A stretch of DNA of 64,000 bases from Flaccisagitta enflata (GCA_965153355.1 OZ231126.1:33232001-33296000), one strand, 5' to 3'; numbered from the stretch's first letter, positions 48,216 to 60,321 are shown. Numbers and translations are program-made. The notes: generated by a model from the sequence alone, not told the origin.

Positions 48216-48617
48216 CAAGGCCAACACCTATAAGTCGCGTGCGAGACTTACAGTTTGATTTAGAATGACTTAGAATGACTTAGTATACTCTTAAATAACT
48301 TAAAATGCCTTTAAAAAACAAAATTGATAAAAAAAAGTAAAAGTGTGATGAACAAACCGACAGACAAACGGACAAACGGACGGACAGATGGACGGACGGA
48401 CGGACGGACGGACGGACGGATGGACGGATAGACCGACGGACGAACGGATGAACGGACCGACGGACCGACGGACCGACGGACGGACCGACGGACCGACGGA
48501 CGGACGGACGGACGGACGGACAGATGGACCGACGGACGGACGGACGGACGGTCGGACGGACGGACGGACGGACGGACGGACGGACAAAGCTGGGTGTAGA
48601 GTCGTGTGCACGCGACT
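48216..48617 (+). mobile_element. HINE-like element, TGACTTAGAA subfamily with long ACGG array
   Basis: CAAGGCCAACACCTATAAG-TCGCGTGCGAGACTT, a few AATGACTTAG units, AAATTGATAAAAAAAAGTAAA, then about 220 bp of GACGGACG units (48365-48590), AAGCTGGGTGTAG and the hairpin AGTCGTGTGCACGCGACT followed by an A-run. Confidence 0.87.
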
Positions 48618-48886
48618 AAAAAAAAAAAAAAAAGAAAGAAAATGTTGATAAAGACCAAAGAGGAGATAAAGCGAGGAAAAACGAAAAAAGGTATAATGGC
48701 AATAGAATTTCAGATTGAGATCATCGGACTATTTTGAATGAAAAACTAAGTCAACGAACAAGGTACGATGTCTTAAGTTAGAAAAACTAAGAAATAAGCA
48801 GAGCAAAGTGGGACAAAAACACGGAAAAGTAGGCAAGAAAAAGTAGGGAATATCTTCCGAGGGATTTGCGGGAGGGCAGAATATAT

Positions 48887-48936
<50 letters not shown>
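48887..48936. repeat. (GA)n microsatellite
   Basis: About 48 bp of GA. Confidence 0.95.
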
Positions 48937-48939
<3 letters not shown>

Positions 48940-48940
<1 letters not shown>

Positions 48941-49320
48941 GAATGAGAGAGGGTTAAAGACTGATTCTTACCGCATCTACTTGACTTCACCTGCATCCCT
49001 TTCTCTCCTAAGTTGTAGTGTTCTCATTCTTTTTCTTTGTGGCCCGTGCGAAGCCTCTGTGTGGTGCCCTTGCCAATTTTGATCCCGAACTGTCGGCTTA
49101 GCGGTTAGATGTTGCCCGCTTTCAGCTCTAATCGTTTCAAACATGTCCTACATCCTGATTTAAAAAAAAGTTTTTGATGCAAAAAGGCTTAAACCTTGAG
49201 ATGAATGATGTATCTAGTTCTGTTGATTTTTACTTTCTAATTGATTCTTATGACCATATCTGACTTACAGCACCGAATCGGTTCATAATTTATCTGACCG
49301 TGTTTCCGTATCTTTGTGTT
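48940..49320. other. No recognised feature
   Basis: Mixed sequence with no supported gene or repeat noticed. Confidence 0.4.
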
Positions 49321-49323
49321 TTA

Positions 49324-49470
49324 AGTTGCGGACACGCAACTCTATAGGAGACTGTGTCCGTCCATTGGAGAGGTTGCTGGGGGTTGGATGCCCCTGCCCA
49401 CCCGTCCGCAACGATATTGTGACCCCATGTCACTTGTTGTCTATACCAATAAAGGCGGCTAATCGCCGAC
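49324..49470 (-). mobile_element. Divergent HINE-like element
   Basis: Hairpin AGTTGCGGACACGCAACT, then CTATAGGAGACTGTGTCCGTCC, GGATGCCCCTGCCCACCCG and TCCGCAACGATATTGTGACC. No ACGG array and no CCTTG end; TATACCAATAAAGGCG follows, as at 20580. Confidence 0.6.
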
Positions 49471-49596
49471 CGGAAAAAAATCGTAAATGGGAGGTTCTTT
49501 TTTTCTGTGCATGCCTTTTTGCGAGTGTATCTCATGCTGTTAGATTGACTCCTTGTCTGCTTTTTATTTAATCTGTGTCTCTTTTTCCTCTCTGTC

Positions 49597-50139
<543 letters not shown>

Positions 50140-50149
50140 GGTTGATTCT

Positions 50150-51300
50150 TCCAAGACTCCTAGCTCCGGCAAGAAAAATCACATTTTCAAACATGCATAA
50201 AATCATTTTTTTCTTTTAGATATAATTTATAGTGTCTCTAGGGGGTCAAAATTCATCATCAGCCCATCTTAATGGGCCCTCATTTTTATTCCGCATTCAC
50301 ACTATCTATTGTATAGCTTTAAGCCTTTTTTTGCAGAAATTGACAAATTTCGAAAAATTTTGTTTACCCACCGTAGATCACCTTTGGCAATCTACTATGT
50401 GCGGTTTGATGACTTTTCAACAAATGAAATCGATCCAAGTTGGTTTGCAACGCATTTAGTCAATTTTTCATTTTTTTAGCAAAATGTTCAATAATTTAAA
50501 ATGTCTGAAATTCGATTTTTTCCTCTTTAAACTTCCAAAATCGGAAATAGGTGATCATTTATGATTTTATTTCAGTGCCCCACCTCTTTTGTTATGATCA
50601 GGAGGGATAATCTTCACAGCAAGAGTCAAGGGGCTTAATGGGAAAAACACAGGTCAAAGTGGACAGGACTGGGACAAATAGAAATGTTCAATAATTTGAA
50701 ATGTCCGAAACTTAATTTTTTCATTAAAAATTGGTGTAAGTCTTTTAAATGTCACTTATTGATACTTGTTGGTTACCTTATATTGTGGTGATTAAATTTG
50801 GGTGTAAATTGTGTCATTTTTTATGTTAATCATCATAACTTGAACCATATTTGACGGAGTGTCGTATTTATGGTAATTTTGGTCACTTTTCCCTTCTCTT
50901 TTTCATAGGGGAAACAAGAACAACATAATCAACTTATAGCCACACTCATGGTTCCAAAAGAGAGACAAATGGTTCACGATGTAGATTCATATGAATGATA
51001 TAGACTAATAAAGGATTAGAATGACTTTTTCGATCAAATAAGCGTCTGTAACACATTTGTTACATGACTATTAGGGTTTGAGACATGTTCAAAAACTATC
51101 GAAATTTTAGGAAACATGTACCAAAATCTTTTTTTTTTCTTGCTAAATCCCCTCAGCACATCTTAGCCTCATGTAAGAAAAAGATACTGAAACATTATTT
51201 TCACATTCTTAACTATATTCTGTCCAAAATCACACGATCATGACAAAAATTAGTGCTAGGAGCCTGCCCGTGAAAATAACCTCGCTCTTTCTATGGCCTA
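50150..51300. other. A/T-rich sequence with a short direct repeat
   Basis: AATGTTCAATAATTT-AAATGTC occurs at about 50483 and 50684. No gene is supported; ends of any element are not visible. Confidence 0.4.
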
Positions 51301-51301
51301 C

Positions 51302-51302
51302 T

Positions 51303-51334
<32 letters not shown>

Positions 51335-51353
51335 TGTTTGTGTGTGTGTGTGT

Positions 51354-51436
<83 letters not shown>

Positions 51437-51500
51437 TTTTCCTTTTTTCTTTTTCCTTTTTTTCCTGTTTCTCTTTCCTTTTCTCTTTCCTTTTTTCCTT
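51302..51500. repeat. (GT)n, (CT)n and polypyrimidine tract
   Basis: GT units with TTTG interruptions to 51357, CT units to about 51434, then CCTTTTTT-type pyrimidine sequence. Confidence 0.95.
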
Positions 51501-51501
51501 T

Positions 51502-51640
51502 CCCACTGGTGAGAATTTGATTCTTCCCACTGAGAATTTATTTTAAAAAAAATTCTCACCAGTGGGATGACTTTTTTATCCCACTGGTGAGAATTTTATT
51601 TTAAACAAATTCTTACCAGTTCGATTTTCCCACTGGTAAT
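51502..51640. repeat. Cluster of CCCACTGGTGAGAATT inverted repeats
   Basis: The 16-bp word occurs about five times in alternating orientation (near 51503, 51527, 51552, 51580 and 51606), so several hairpins are possible. It looks like overlapping or nested MITE ends. Confidence 0.7.
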
Positions 51641-51736
51641 ACCCACCCAAATGTATACTCCCAGCCCCAAAATGACCCAACTTCCTAAAATTGCCTCAAA
51701 CCGAAAATGGAAAACTTTATTTCTCCCCTACGTTTC

Positions 51737-51766
51737 AAAAAGTCGAATTACGTAATTCGACTTTTT
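51737..51766. repeat. Perfect 30-bp palindrome
   Basis: AAAAAGTCGAATTAC followed directly by its reverse complement, with no loop. Confidence 0.85.
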
Positions 51767-51850
51767 TCCAAACATTACCTACCCCTGTTCTCGAACTCCT
51801 ATCCTTCTCCCTAAACCCCCCCCCCCCTTTCCATCAAGCACTTTCCTCTA

Positions 51851-52824
51851 ACTATGGCAAAAAAAAAAAACCGAACAACTTTTGAGAGAGCAAAAAAGTA
51901 TGAAGATGTTAACCAATTTGCATAAAATTTTCAGTGAATGATAACCATGATATGGACTATGTCTGGTTAAAATTTCATCAAAATCCGTTGAAAACTTTAG
52001 CCGTTATCACGTTTTTACTGAAGTCACCTCTTTTTTGGACTGCCAGAGATGACGTTTATCCTAAATCAAAATATTACCATTTTCAATAAAATTGGCATTG
52101 TGCAAAAAGTTTTGGGAGTTTTGTCATGATTTTCGAACTGTAGTCTGATGGTAATATTTACTAATACTAGGCAAAATTTGCATCTACTCAGATAAAGTCC
52201 AGTGGGGTAGATATTGGTTGATTGTAAGCTTGCTCAGGATAAGAACTATTCTGCTACCTGTTAGAATATTTTTGCAATTTGGGGGACTAAAAATGCTTCA
52301 ATCTTCACAAAAATTTTACTGGTGATGAATCATATGTACCAAAGTTACCAGTTAAAAAATCATGATAATTGGTAAAAAACTCTGGCCTTAGCATCAATTT
52401 TTATTTCAGATTTCATCTTCATTTTCTTCATTCTAAAAACCACAAAAAAAGTTTTAGAAAACTTGCTGTTTCTGCTAAAATAATTGGAGTTTTGTAATGA
52501 AATTTTTATCACAGCCTGCTAACACTGTGGTTTACTTCCACTTAAAATTTCATCAAAATCGGACTAGATTTAGTATGGTTTTTTTAAGTTTGTTTATTGA
52601 TTCTTAGTAAATTCTTTTGTGTGTACATTGAATTTCTGATCTTCTGAAAAGCACTTTTTAAATATCTATAATTCTCAAACTATTTAGAGCAGGTCATTGA
52701 TTTTTTCAGTGATGCTTAATGATACTAAAAAGTAACTTCAGTAGAAATTTGAGCACACTGGGTGAATTTTCAAAGGATTTATGAGCAATAGAAGTAACTG
52801 TTCGGTTTTTTTTTTTGCCATAGT
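51851..52824. mobile_element. 974-bp TIR element (deleted copy)
   Basis: Ends ACTATGGCAAAAAAAAAAA and its inverse, continuing CCGAACA; TA lies outside each end. The interior matches 12810-13690 in reverse orientation, but the part corresponding to about 13690-14010 is missing or reduced. Non-coding. Confidence 0.82.
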
Positions 52825-52829
52825 TATCC

Positions 52830-53420
52830 ACGCGAACAAGACTGATGCGTGATGCTGTCATGTTCACGAGAAAAAAAAAACCAAACAAACAAACGTTTTT
52901 TGCTCTAGATAGGCGAAGAGTTCGAATCCCCGATGTATATTTTTCTTTGTTATTGCCGAAAACCCCTACTAATGACTGTTTCCCCGTCGACTTAGTTTTT
53001 TGTTGTTGCAGCTTTCAATATGATAAATCGATTTTTACCCTCATCTTTGCGCTTTGAAAAAATGATAATGGCAAAGACTTGTCATGAATCGTTACCACGT
53101 ACGGTGATGTACCCAGACGATGCTTGCATTAAATTGTTATAGATATATCATTTCTTATCGGAATGCGTTCACGACCCCCTGTGTTTACTTTGGTGGCTTC
53201 TCTGAAGAGAACCATTCTAATCTACGCTGTGCAACAAGAAGATGAAACCTAAAAGATTATCTCCATAAAACTCTTTAAGAAAAAAAAAGTATTTCAAAAC
53301 AAGTCTTTTTATTTTTTTCCTTCTCCTTTTTATGGTAATGAATTCCGCAGTAATGAAGAAGGGGACCATTGGCGCGGGGAAGAGAGGCTTTAGAATAAAG
53401 GATCTGTACAGTGAAGTCCC
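52830..53420. other. No recognised feature
   Basis: No supported gene. AGAGTTCGAATCCCCG at 52918 resembles a tRNA T-arm but no tRNA can be folded around it. Confidence 0.4.
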
Positions 53421-53512
53421 TGGGATATACAGTAGATGTCGTCTAGACTTGGAAATACAGGGGAATTCATTACAGGAAAACAAATATACTTAAAAGATCG
53501 ATGTTTGGAATA

Positions 53513-53924
53513 CAAACAAAAGTGAAATACAAGAAGTTAACCCCCCAAAAACTGTAGCACCCCCCCTACAGCCACAATTGCTGAATGAATAAAGGCGTAT
53601 AAGACAGGGAATGAAAATTTATATCAATACAATCAGCCTCATCAGAGCGATTTTGGAACTTCATTCCCAGTAAAGAGTTGCAGCTTAAAAACTAGTTAAA
53701 ATTAACATTTTTTGAATAATACTAAAAATACAATTTTTTACTGGTTTTTTAGCTATAACTCTTTACTGGGAATGAAATTCCAAAATCGCTCTGATGAGGC
53801 TAATTGTATTGATATAGACATTCATTCTCTATATACTATGCCGTTCTTCATTCTGCGGTTGAGACTGTAGGGGGGGATGCTACAGTTTTTGGGGGGTTAA
53901 CTTCTTGTATTTCACCTTTGTCTG
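53513..53924. mobile_element. 412-bp MITE nested in FB-A
   Basis: Ends CAAACAAAAGTGAAATACAA and (inverse) CAGACAAAGGTGAAATACAA, followed by GTTAACCCCCCAAAAACTG in both arms. The duplicated TA is at 53511-53512 and 53925-53926. The opposite FB-A arm (GGAATATAAAC in reverse complement, near 54585) and the solo arm (GAATATAGAC, near 1010) give the empty site with one TA. Confidence 0.9.
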
Positions 53925-54236
53925 TATAGACTAATAAAAGGATGCTTTATTGCCCATGGGTATTGGTTGCCATGGAAACACATTTTCATGTATTCACGAT
54001 AAAGTATCAATATTTTGAGAAATTTTTTGAGGGAACATTGTTTAAAATAAAATTTGCTACAACTTTCCCACAATCTGTTCTGTAAGAATGTTGCTCGTTT
54101 AGCCGTTGCTAGGGAGCGTAACTATGTGTGACAGCCCTTTGATGCTCCCTAGCAACCACCAAACGAACGACATTCTTACAGAACATATTGTGGGAAAGTT
54201 GTAGCAAATTTTATTTTAAACAATGTTCCCTCAAAA

Positions 54237-54483
54237 CAAGGCCAACACCTATAAGTCGCGTGCGAGACTCACAGATTGACTTTGAATGACTTAGAATGAC
54301 TTCGAATGACTTCGAATGACTTCGAATGACTTAGTATACCCTAAAATGACTTAAAATGACTTACAGAAATAAAATTGATAAAAAAAGTAAAAGTGTGGCC
54401 GACAGACCGACCAACCGACCAACCGACCGACCGACCGACCGACCGACGGACGAAGCGGGGTGTAGAGTTGCGTGCACGCGACT
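54237..54483 (+). mobile_element. HINE-like element, TGACTTAGAA subfamily, nested in FB-A
   Basis: CAAGGCCAACACCTATAAG-TCGCGTGCGAGACTC, TGACTTCGAA units, ATTGATAAAAAAAGTAAAAG, a CCGACCAA array, GACGAAGCGGGGTGTAG and the hairpin AGTTGCGTGCACGCGACT followed by AAAAA. The corresponding uninterrupted positions are CCCTCAAAAAATTTCTC in the other arm and CCCTTATAAAATCTCTC in copy 59726-60264. Confidence 0.88.
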
Positions 54484-54702
54484 AAAAATCTCTCAAAATA
54501 TTGATACTTTAGCGTGAATACATGGAAATGTGTTTCCATGGCAACCAACACTCAAGGGCAATAAAGCATCCTTTTATTAGTTTATATTCCAAATATCAGT
54601 CTCTTAAGTTTATTTGTCTTCCTGTAATGAACTCCCCCTGTAGCAGAGAGGAGAGACGAAGAAAGCCAGGAGTTAAGGGGTGGGAGCGGGGACAATTTGA
54701 AA

Positions 54703-54892
54703 CAAGGCCGAATACACGGCTACCCCAGTCGCGTGCGGGTGGGCAGGAGCAGTGCTGGAGAGTCAGTAGTGTATTTGGGCAGGAGCAGTAAGCTCAAAAA
54801 GCTCAAAAACGCAAAAAAAAGTAGAAAGGGGACCAACCAACTGACCATCCAGCCAACCGACCGACCGACCGACCAATGGACCGACATAGCGG
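54703..54892 (+). mobile_element. HINE-like element lacking its hairpin
   Basis: CAAGGCCGAATACACGGCTAC-CCCAGTCGCGTGCGGG-TGGGCAGGAGCAG, AAGCTCAAAAACGC, a CCAACCGACC array and GACATAGCGGGATTAG; the terminal palindrome is absent. Confidence 0.75.
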
Positions 54893-54899
54893 GATTAGT

Positions 54900-55560
54900 T
54901 GATGAGGCCTAGAAATGGCAAAAGGGTTAAGTTGTGATGGAAGGGAGGGATACACATAGTTGAGTACGAGGTGTGATGTGAGCAAGCATGGGGAAGTTTG
55001 ACATAATGTAGCTTAAAGGAAAACACAAATTTAAAAAATCATTTTTTACATACATGTATCATCGGACAAATGGCGAGAATTCCATTTGATGAATTAACGG
55101 TCTTACGAAGCGGTTGCAGGGGTAGAAATGAGGATGCGGATTGAGGATCAGGGGATGAATGGGATCGCAGTTAATTGTCTACATTTGCATATACGATTGT
55201 TTGCGTTTGCACCGGAAGTCATTTGTAGACGCGGCGCCGAATAATCGCGCCGAGTCTGAATTTGAAACATTTCGCGAGAAATGATATTTTCACTCCTCCA
55301 TTCCAATTTTCTCTTTTCTCGAAGATTGTTTACATCGTTTTGAACCACTTATCATCAGACATCACGCTTCACTTGACGTTCATTCTGTCTGTTTGCGCAC
55401 TCTCTGTTTCACTGTCTTTCTCTTTTCGTTTTATTCCGTGGCTTCGTTCAATTTGCGTGTCTACTATAAAGCGTTCTGTCTGTCGGTCCCTCTTTCTGTC
55501 TTTTTACAGTATCTGTCTGTCTATCAGTATTTCATTCTATCTTCCACATGCCACATTCTT
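54900..55560. other. No recognised feature
   Basis: No supported gene; 90-100-codon frames at 55262-55671 run into the CT microsatellite. Confidence 0.4.
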
Positions 55561-55563
55561 GTG

Positions 55564-55567
<4 letters not shown>

Positions 55568-55636
<69 letters not shown>
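55568..55636. repeat. (CT)n microsatellite
   Basis: About 68 bp of CT. Confidence 0.97.
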
Positions 55637-55640
<4 letters not shown>

Positions 55641-55800
55641 TTCGTTGCGTCGCAGTTGGAATTTCAAATAAACACTGATCACAACCAAAACCGATTACGC
55701 GACAGAGTTTCTGGCACCTGAATCTTTTTTTTTACAAATCTTTTCAAATCTATATAAGATCTAGTGTCGTTTGAAATCTCATAATACGAATAGTTTTTTT

Positions 55801-55922
55801 AGTCGCGGACACGCGACTCTACACTTTGGTCTGTCGGTCGGTCCGTCCGTCCGTGCGAGATGTTTTTGCACTACTGCTCCTACCCAACCGTCCGCGACTG
55901 GATTGCCGTGTATCCGGCCTTG
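55801..55922 (-). mobile_element. Compact HINE-like element (122 bp)
   Basis: TTTTT-AGTCGCGGACACGCGACT-CTACACTTTGGTCTGTCGG, TCCGTCCGTCC, a short middle, CTGCTCCTACCCAACCG-TCCGCGACT, GGATTGCCGTGTATCCGGCC and TTG-TTT. Confidence 0.85.
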
Positions 55923-56119
55923 TTTCCGTTTCAAGAGTGATATGGTTAAAAAAAGGGATCAACGAAAGGACCGCAAAAGAATCAGAAAGCTAGTATTGCG
56001 TGGATGGAATTTACAAATACTGAACTTTGGGTCTCCTGCGATTGGGCAGTGGAAGAGACAAGTGACAGAGCCTTGACTTGAGTGGGATTGCAATGACTTT
56101 TATGCGCGGAAATGTTTTT

Positions 56120-56540
56120 AGTCGCTTGCTAAGCGGCGCTATAGGAAGATGGCGAAGATGACGCGAAATTGGATGGAATAGTGATTTCTGAGCATCACCG
56201 CCCCCGCCTTGCCAAAATATATCCCCCACCCAATCACACACCTGCCCACCCGCAAGCAATGTACTTCCATCGCACGCGCAAGAGGGCGACTAACGATTTA
56301 GTTTTTAAGAGCGTCCATGACCTTACCATCCAAACACCAAATCTATTCATGCAGATTCTTCATCCACATCAAGATAAACTGACCCTCTGATGAGCTCACT
56401 TGGAGTTCTTGAATATTCATTTGAGTTCGAAAGTAGGGATTCTAATATCGTCTTCATGAGTCAACTCATTTGTTGCATTAGCTGATTTATGATTACTTTT
56501 AGTTTTACTCAATTTCTTAATTTTTCAGCGTTGTGGATTT
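56120..56540. other. Possible decayed HINE-like pieces, otherwise nothing
   Basis: TTTTTAGTCGCTTGCTAAGCG-GCGCTATAG at 56116 and CCTGCCCACCCGCAAGC at 56241 match the two ends of the family in the right order, but the rest is unrelated or very decayed. Confidence 0.4.
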
Positions 56541-56543
56541 TTA

Positions 56544-57500
56544 CGGGTCATTTCCACAATAAACCAGACCAGCTGAAATTCATGATGTAACAGGCAAAAA
56601 AAATTGTTTTTATTATGCTAATCTTTTTTTTTCATAATAGAAGCTGTTCTAATACATAACCTGGGATTCAGTACCTAGCTAATATCCTTCGAACTTAAAA
56701 TTTTGATAGGCTATGTAGCAAAAAAAAGCCAAAATTACCCCTTTTTAGTCGCAGACACGCGACTACACCTTGCCGTGTTGGTCGGTCCGTTGGTCGGTCC
56801 ATCCATCCGTCGGTCTGTCACATTTATAAATTCCGAGCGGTTTTCGCATTACTGCTCCTGCCCAACCATCCGCGACTGGATTGTCGTGTATCCGGCCTTG
56901 TTTATGTCACACTGATGTCACACTCAAAATCACTATGAAAAAGACATAAAAAAATTATTAAACCTACCCAACCATAGGTCATTTTTGTTTTATTGCAATC
57001 CCTAAAGAAGAACTAAAGATTTTATGGTGAGCAGTTGTCATTTACTATGGAAAAATTTCACTATTAGTTGATTTGTTTAAAATGATGATTTATTTGATTT
57101 TGACATATAGTAGTATACTATTCTTTAAATGGCAATATCTTAGGTATTATGGGAAATTTCTTTTTCTCCCTTTAGTACAGACATAACCCAAGTTACATGC
57201 AAAATTTCAGACCTTAATGTCAATTCTAGCTAGAGATGTTGATTTTTGAAGAGAGTGACGTAATATGTTAATACCGTGTTACACTTATGTTACTCTAATT
57301 ATGATAAAAATTAACATAAATGAACACATTTTAAGTATTAGAATATATTTTTTATATGATCTAAAAGAATATCAAATTCTGAGCATAGGGTTCAAATTTC
57401 AAGCTAATAGGTGCAACCATAATGAAATTATGACATTTTATCAATGTTAACAAATTCAGTCGCCTAATTTCCGCCAGTCTAGTTTATTGTGGAAACTGCC
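56544..57500 (+). mobile_element. TIR element, copy 2, interrupted by HINE-like element
   Basis: Ends GGTCATTTCCACAATAAAC and (inverse) GGCAGTTTCCACAATAAAC, probably with TA outside each. The interior is A/T rich and non-coding; it matches 1-394 in reverse complement. Interrupted at 56747-56900. Confidence 0.8.
56747..56900 (-). mobile_element. HINE-like element with clean empty site
   Basis: AGTCGCAGACACGCGACT hairpin, ACACCTTGCCGTG, GGTCGGTCCGTT array, CTGCTCCTGCCCAACCATC-CGCGACT, GTCGTGTATCCGGCC and TTG. Flanks read TACCCCTTTTT before and TTTATGTCAC after. The uninterrupted copy at 171-215 reads, in reverse complement, CACCC-TTTTTTTT-ATGTCAC: 8 T, equal to 5+3 in the filled site. Confidence 0.9.
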
Positions 57501-57570
57501 TATGAGTGTCCACTTGCGACCCTGTACCGACTCAATTATTGCTTAAACTGCATTCACATCAAAATAACAC

Positions 57571-57601
57571 GGCATATGTGCCATATGTGCCATATGTGCC
57601 C
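57571..57601. repeat. 10-bp tandem CATATGTGCC, three units
   Basis: Three perfect consecutive units. Confidence 0.85.
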
Positions 57602-57820
57602 ACTTGAAGTTCCCAAATGTACCGTTTTCCTTTAGGGGCTTAAACGTTCACTTGATCCATAAAGAAAAGATTTGCAGTGGGTTGAGATCGAGACTAACCC
57701 CTTTCCTTTCTGAAATCCACTTCCTTTTCTTGTAGATTTACGTTATGAACGCTCAAGTTTGCCGAAATCCATTGATTCCACGCCTCTTTGTCGCCCGCAG
57801 TTCGGGTCTATCTGCGCCTT

Positions 57821-58047
<227 letters not shown>

Positions 58048-58198
58048 CTGCAAATTTTCTGACTTTTTCTTTCTGCCTTTGTTTCTTTGGTTATTTGACT
58101 GTTTGCTTGTGTCTGTTTCTGCATTTGACTACCTGTTTGTCATTTAAATTTTAATCGTCCTTAAATGACTTTCGTCTTAGTACTTACTGTCTGTCAGT

Positions 58199-58200
<2 letters not shown>

Positions 58201-58246
<46 letters not shown>
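58201..58246. repeat. (CT)n microsatellite
   Basis: About 46 bp of CT. A 17-bp ACCGAAAGAAAAAAAA-type triplet follows at 58310-58365. Confidence 0.93.
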
Positions 58247-58250
<4 letters not shown>

Positions 58251-58562
58251 GCCATTTGAACGTCTTTTTCGTTTTTGAGGAAATCATTTTCATTCACCAT
58301 CCTTGAAAAAAAAGACCGAAAGAAAAAAAAACACCGAAAGAAAAAAAAGACCGAAAGAAAAAATCTACAGAGAAAGGCAAACGGATTTCCATAATTTCAC
58401 CATCAAGCTGGAAAAGAGAAAGGCTATCTTTTTCCTTTTTTCCACTCTGTTCTCCCTAATTTTTTTCTAACTCCGTATAGATAAATGCCAAAAAATGTCT
58501 GTTTTTCTATCCTCCTTTATGCAATATTCTGTCACTCTAAATCTATGACTTCATTTTGCCTA

Positions 58563-59367
58563 CTATCTAGGAAATAATTATGGAATCAAAAAGGTTGCGA
58601 TTTGTTTTATCAACCAAATTCTATTCAAACCATGAAAATGATTGTATTAGCACTTCATGTGACATTTTTGTTAACTGATACCTTCAGTTTTTTAGTCGCG
58701 TGCACGCGACTCTACAACCCGCTTTGTCTATCGGTCGGTCGGTTGGTCGGTTGGTCCGTCACACTTTACTTTTTTTTATGATTATATTTCTTTAACCTCA
58801 CTGCTCCTGCCCAAATGATCTGGTGACCTCAAATATGGCCCCTGCCCACCTGCACACGACTTCGGTAGCCGTGTATCCGGCCTTGTTTTAGCTGGGAGGC
58901 GGTTGATAAAGATTTTCACTCAGTTTAGTAGGGTCTTGTTCTGCTATCTGTGAGTGGTTATTGCCACTTAATTATTTGTTGGAGAGTTTCTATAGTTTTG
59001 CTTGTAATTTCTAAACGGTTTTAGCCACAGAAACCAAATTGCGCTCATCTGGAAGATTTTTTGAGGTAGATTGATTTGCTTTTTTGAAAAAAGTTATTCG
59101 TCTTTCTAGAAGCGGAGATATCTTAAATTTAAGATAACCCTAATTTTTTGTTCAATCATTTTCATTTTTTTGTGACCATTTTGAAAATCAAAGTTTTCAC
59201 TCTTTTGTCCGTAATTTCTAAACGGTTTGAGCTACAGGGACCAGATTGGACTCATCATGAAGATTTTTTGATGTAGATTAATTTGCATTTTTTAAAAAGT
59301 TATTTAGCTTTTTAAGAAGCCAAGATATCTATGGTAGAAGTTGATTCCATAATTATTTCCTAGTTAG
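58563..59367. mobile_element. TIR element (CTAYCTWGG family) with HINE-like insertion
   Basis: Ends CTATCTAGGAAATAATTATGG and its inverse, with TA outside each (58561-58562 and 59368-59369). The interior holds a direct repeat of about 120 bp (TTTCTAAACGGTTT... at 59008 and 59212). The insertion at 58694-58885 is a HINE-like element. Terminal bases match those of 61696-62305. Confidence 0.82.
58694..58885 (-). mobile_element. HINE-like hairpin element, intact
   Basis: TTTTTT precedes the perfect palindrome AGTCGCGTGCACGCGACT, CTACAACCCGCTTTGTC, a GGTCGGTT array, CACACTTTACTTTT, TGATCTGGTGACCTC, CTGCCCACCTGCACACGACT, CGGTAGCCGTGTATCCGGCC and TTG-TTTT. Confidence 0.9.
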
Positions 59368-59459
59368 TATTCAACCAACTGCTGTCTGATAATCCACCCT
59401 ACATGCTAAAACACGCCATATTGAGTAAATTTATTCGTATCACACGTATGGCAAACTTT

Positions 59460-59645
<186 letters not shown>

Positions 59646-59725
59646 GTTTCGTTTGTATGTATCTGCGTATGTGTGTGTTATGCATCACATATCGAAGGAT
59701 TTAACTCTCTTTAGAAATATACGTA

Positions 59726-60264
59726 CAGTAGATCTCGTCTAGACTTGAGATAACGGGGGCAAGCATTGTAGAAACACAAATGAAGCCAGGGGAGTGATAT
59801 TTAAAACATAGAATAATAAAGGGAAGGTTTATTGTCCATGATAGCTGGTTGCCATGGAAACGCATTTCTATGTATTTTCGCTAAAATATCAATATTTCGA
59901 GAAATTTTTTAGGGAACATTTTTTAGAATTAAATACAACTTTCCCACAGTATGTTCAGTAAGAATGTCGCTCGTTTAGCGGTTGCTAGGGGTCGTCACAC
60001 ATGGATACGCTCCCTAGCAATGGCCAAACGAGCGATATTCTTACAGAACATTCTGTGGGAAAGTTGTAGCAAATTTGATTTTAAGCAATGTTCCCTTATA
60101 AAATCTCTCAAAATATTCATATTTTAGCGAGAATACATGGAAATGTGTTTCCATGGCAACCAGCTATCATGGGGAATTAAGCATTCTTTGATTAGTCTAT
60201 GATCCAAATATCGCTCCCCTGCCTTCATTCGTCTTTCCACAATGCTTGCCCCAGTTATCTACTG
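59726..60264. mobile_element. FB-A foldback element, complete 539-bp copy
   Basis: Begins CAGTAGATCTCGTC and ends ATCTACTG with TA on both sides (59724-59725 and 60265-60266). Both arms mirror across most of their length with a centre near 60000 (TTGCTAGGGGTCG against CGCTCCCTAGCAA). No insertions, so it is the reference for 53430-54640. Non-coding. Confidence 0.88.
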
Positions 60265-60282
60265 TACATCTCCTTGCGTCTC

Positions 60283-60285
<3 letters not shown>

Positions 60286-60321
<36 letters not shown>

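Larger units (their letters stand above)
53430..54640. mobile_element. FB-A foldback element with two nested insertions
   Basis: The left end CAGTAGATGTCGTCTAGACT is preceded by TA. Arms mirror each other (CATGGAAACACATTTTCATG against its inverse; AACTTTCCCACAAT), with a centre of CCCTAGCAACC-type words near 54130. It is interrupted by a MITE (53513-53924) and a HINE-like element (54237-54483). The right end stops at CCCCCTG-TAGC: about 28 bp present in the other arm is missing between two CTGTA words. Confidence 0.85.

Noticed and set aside
52918-52933. AGAGTTCGAATCCCCG resembling a tRNA T-arm (B box)
   Set aside because: No matching D-arm, anticodon arm or acceptor stem upstream.
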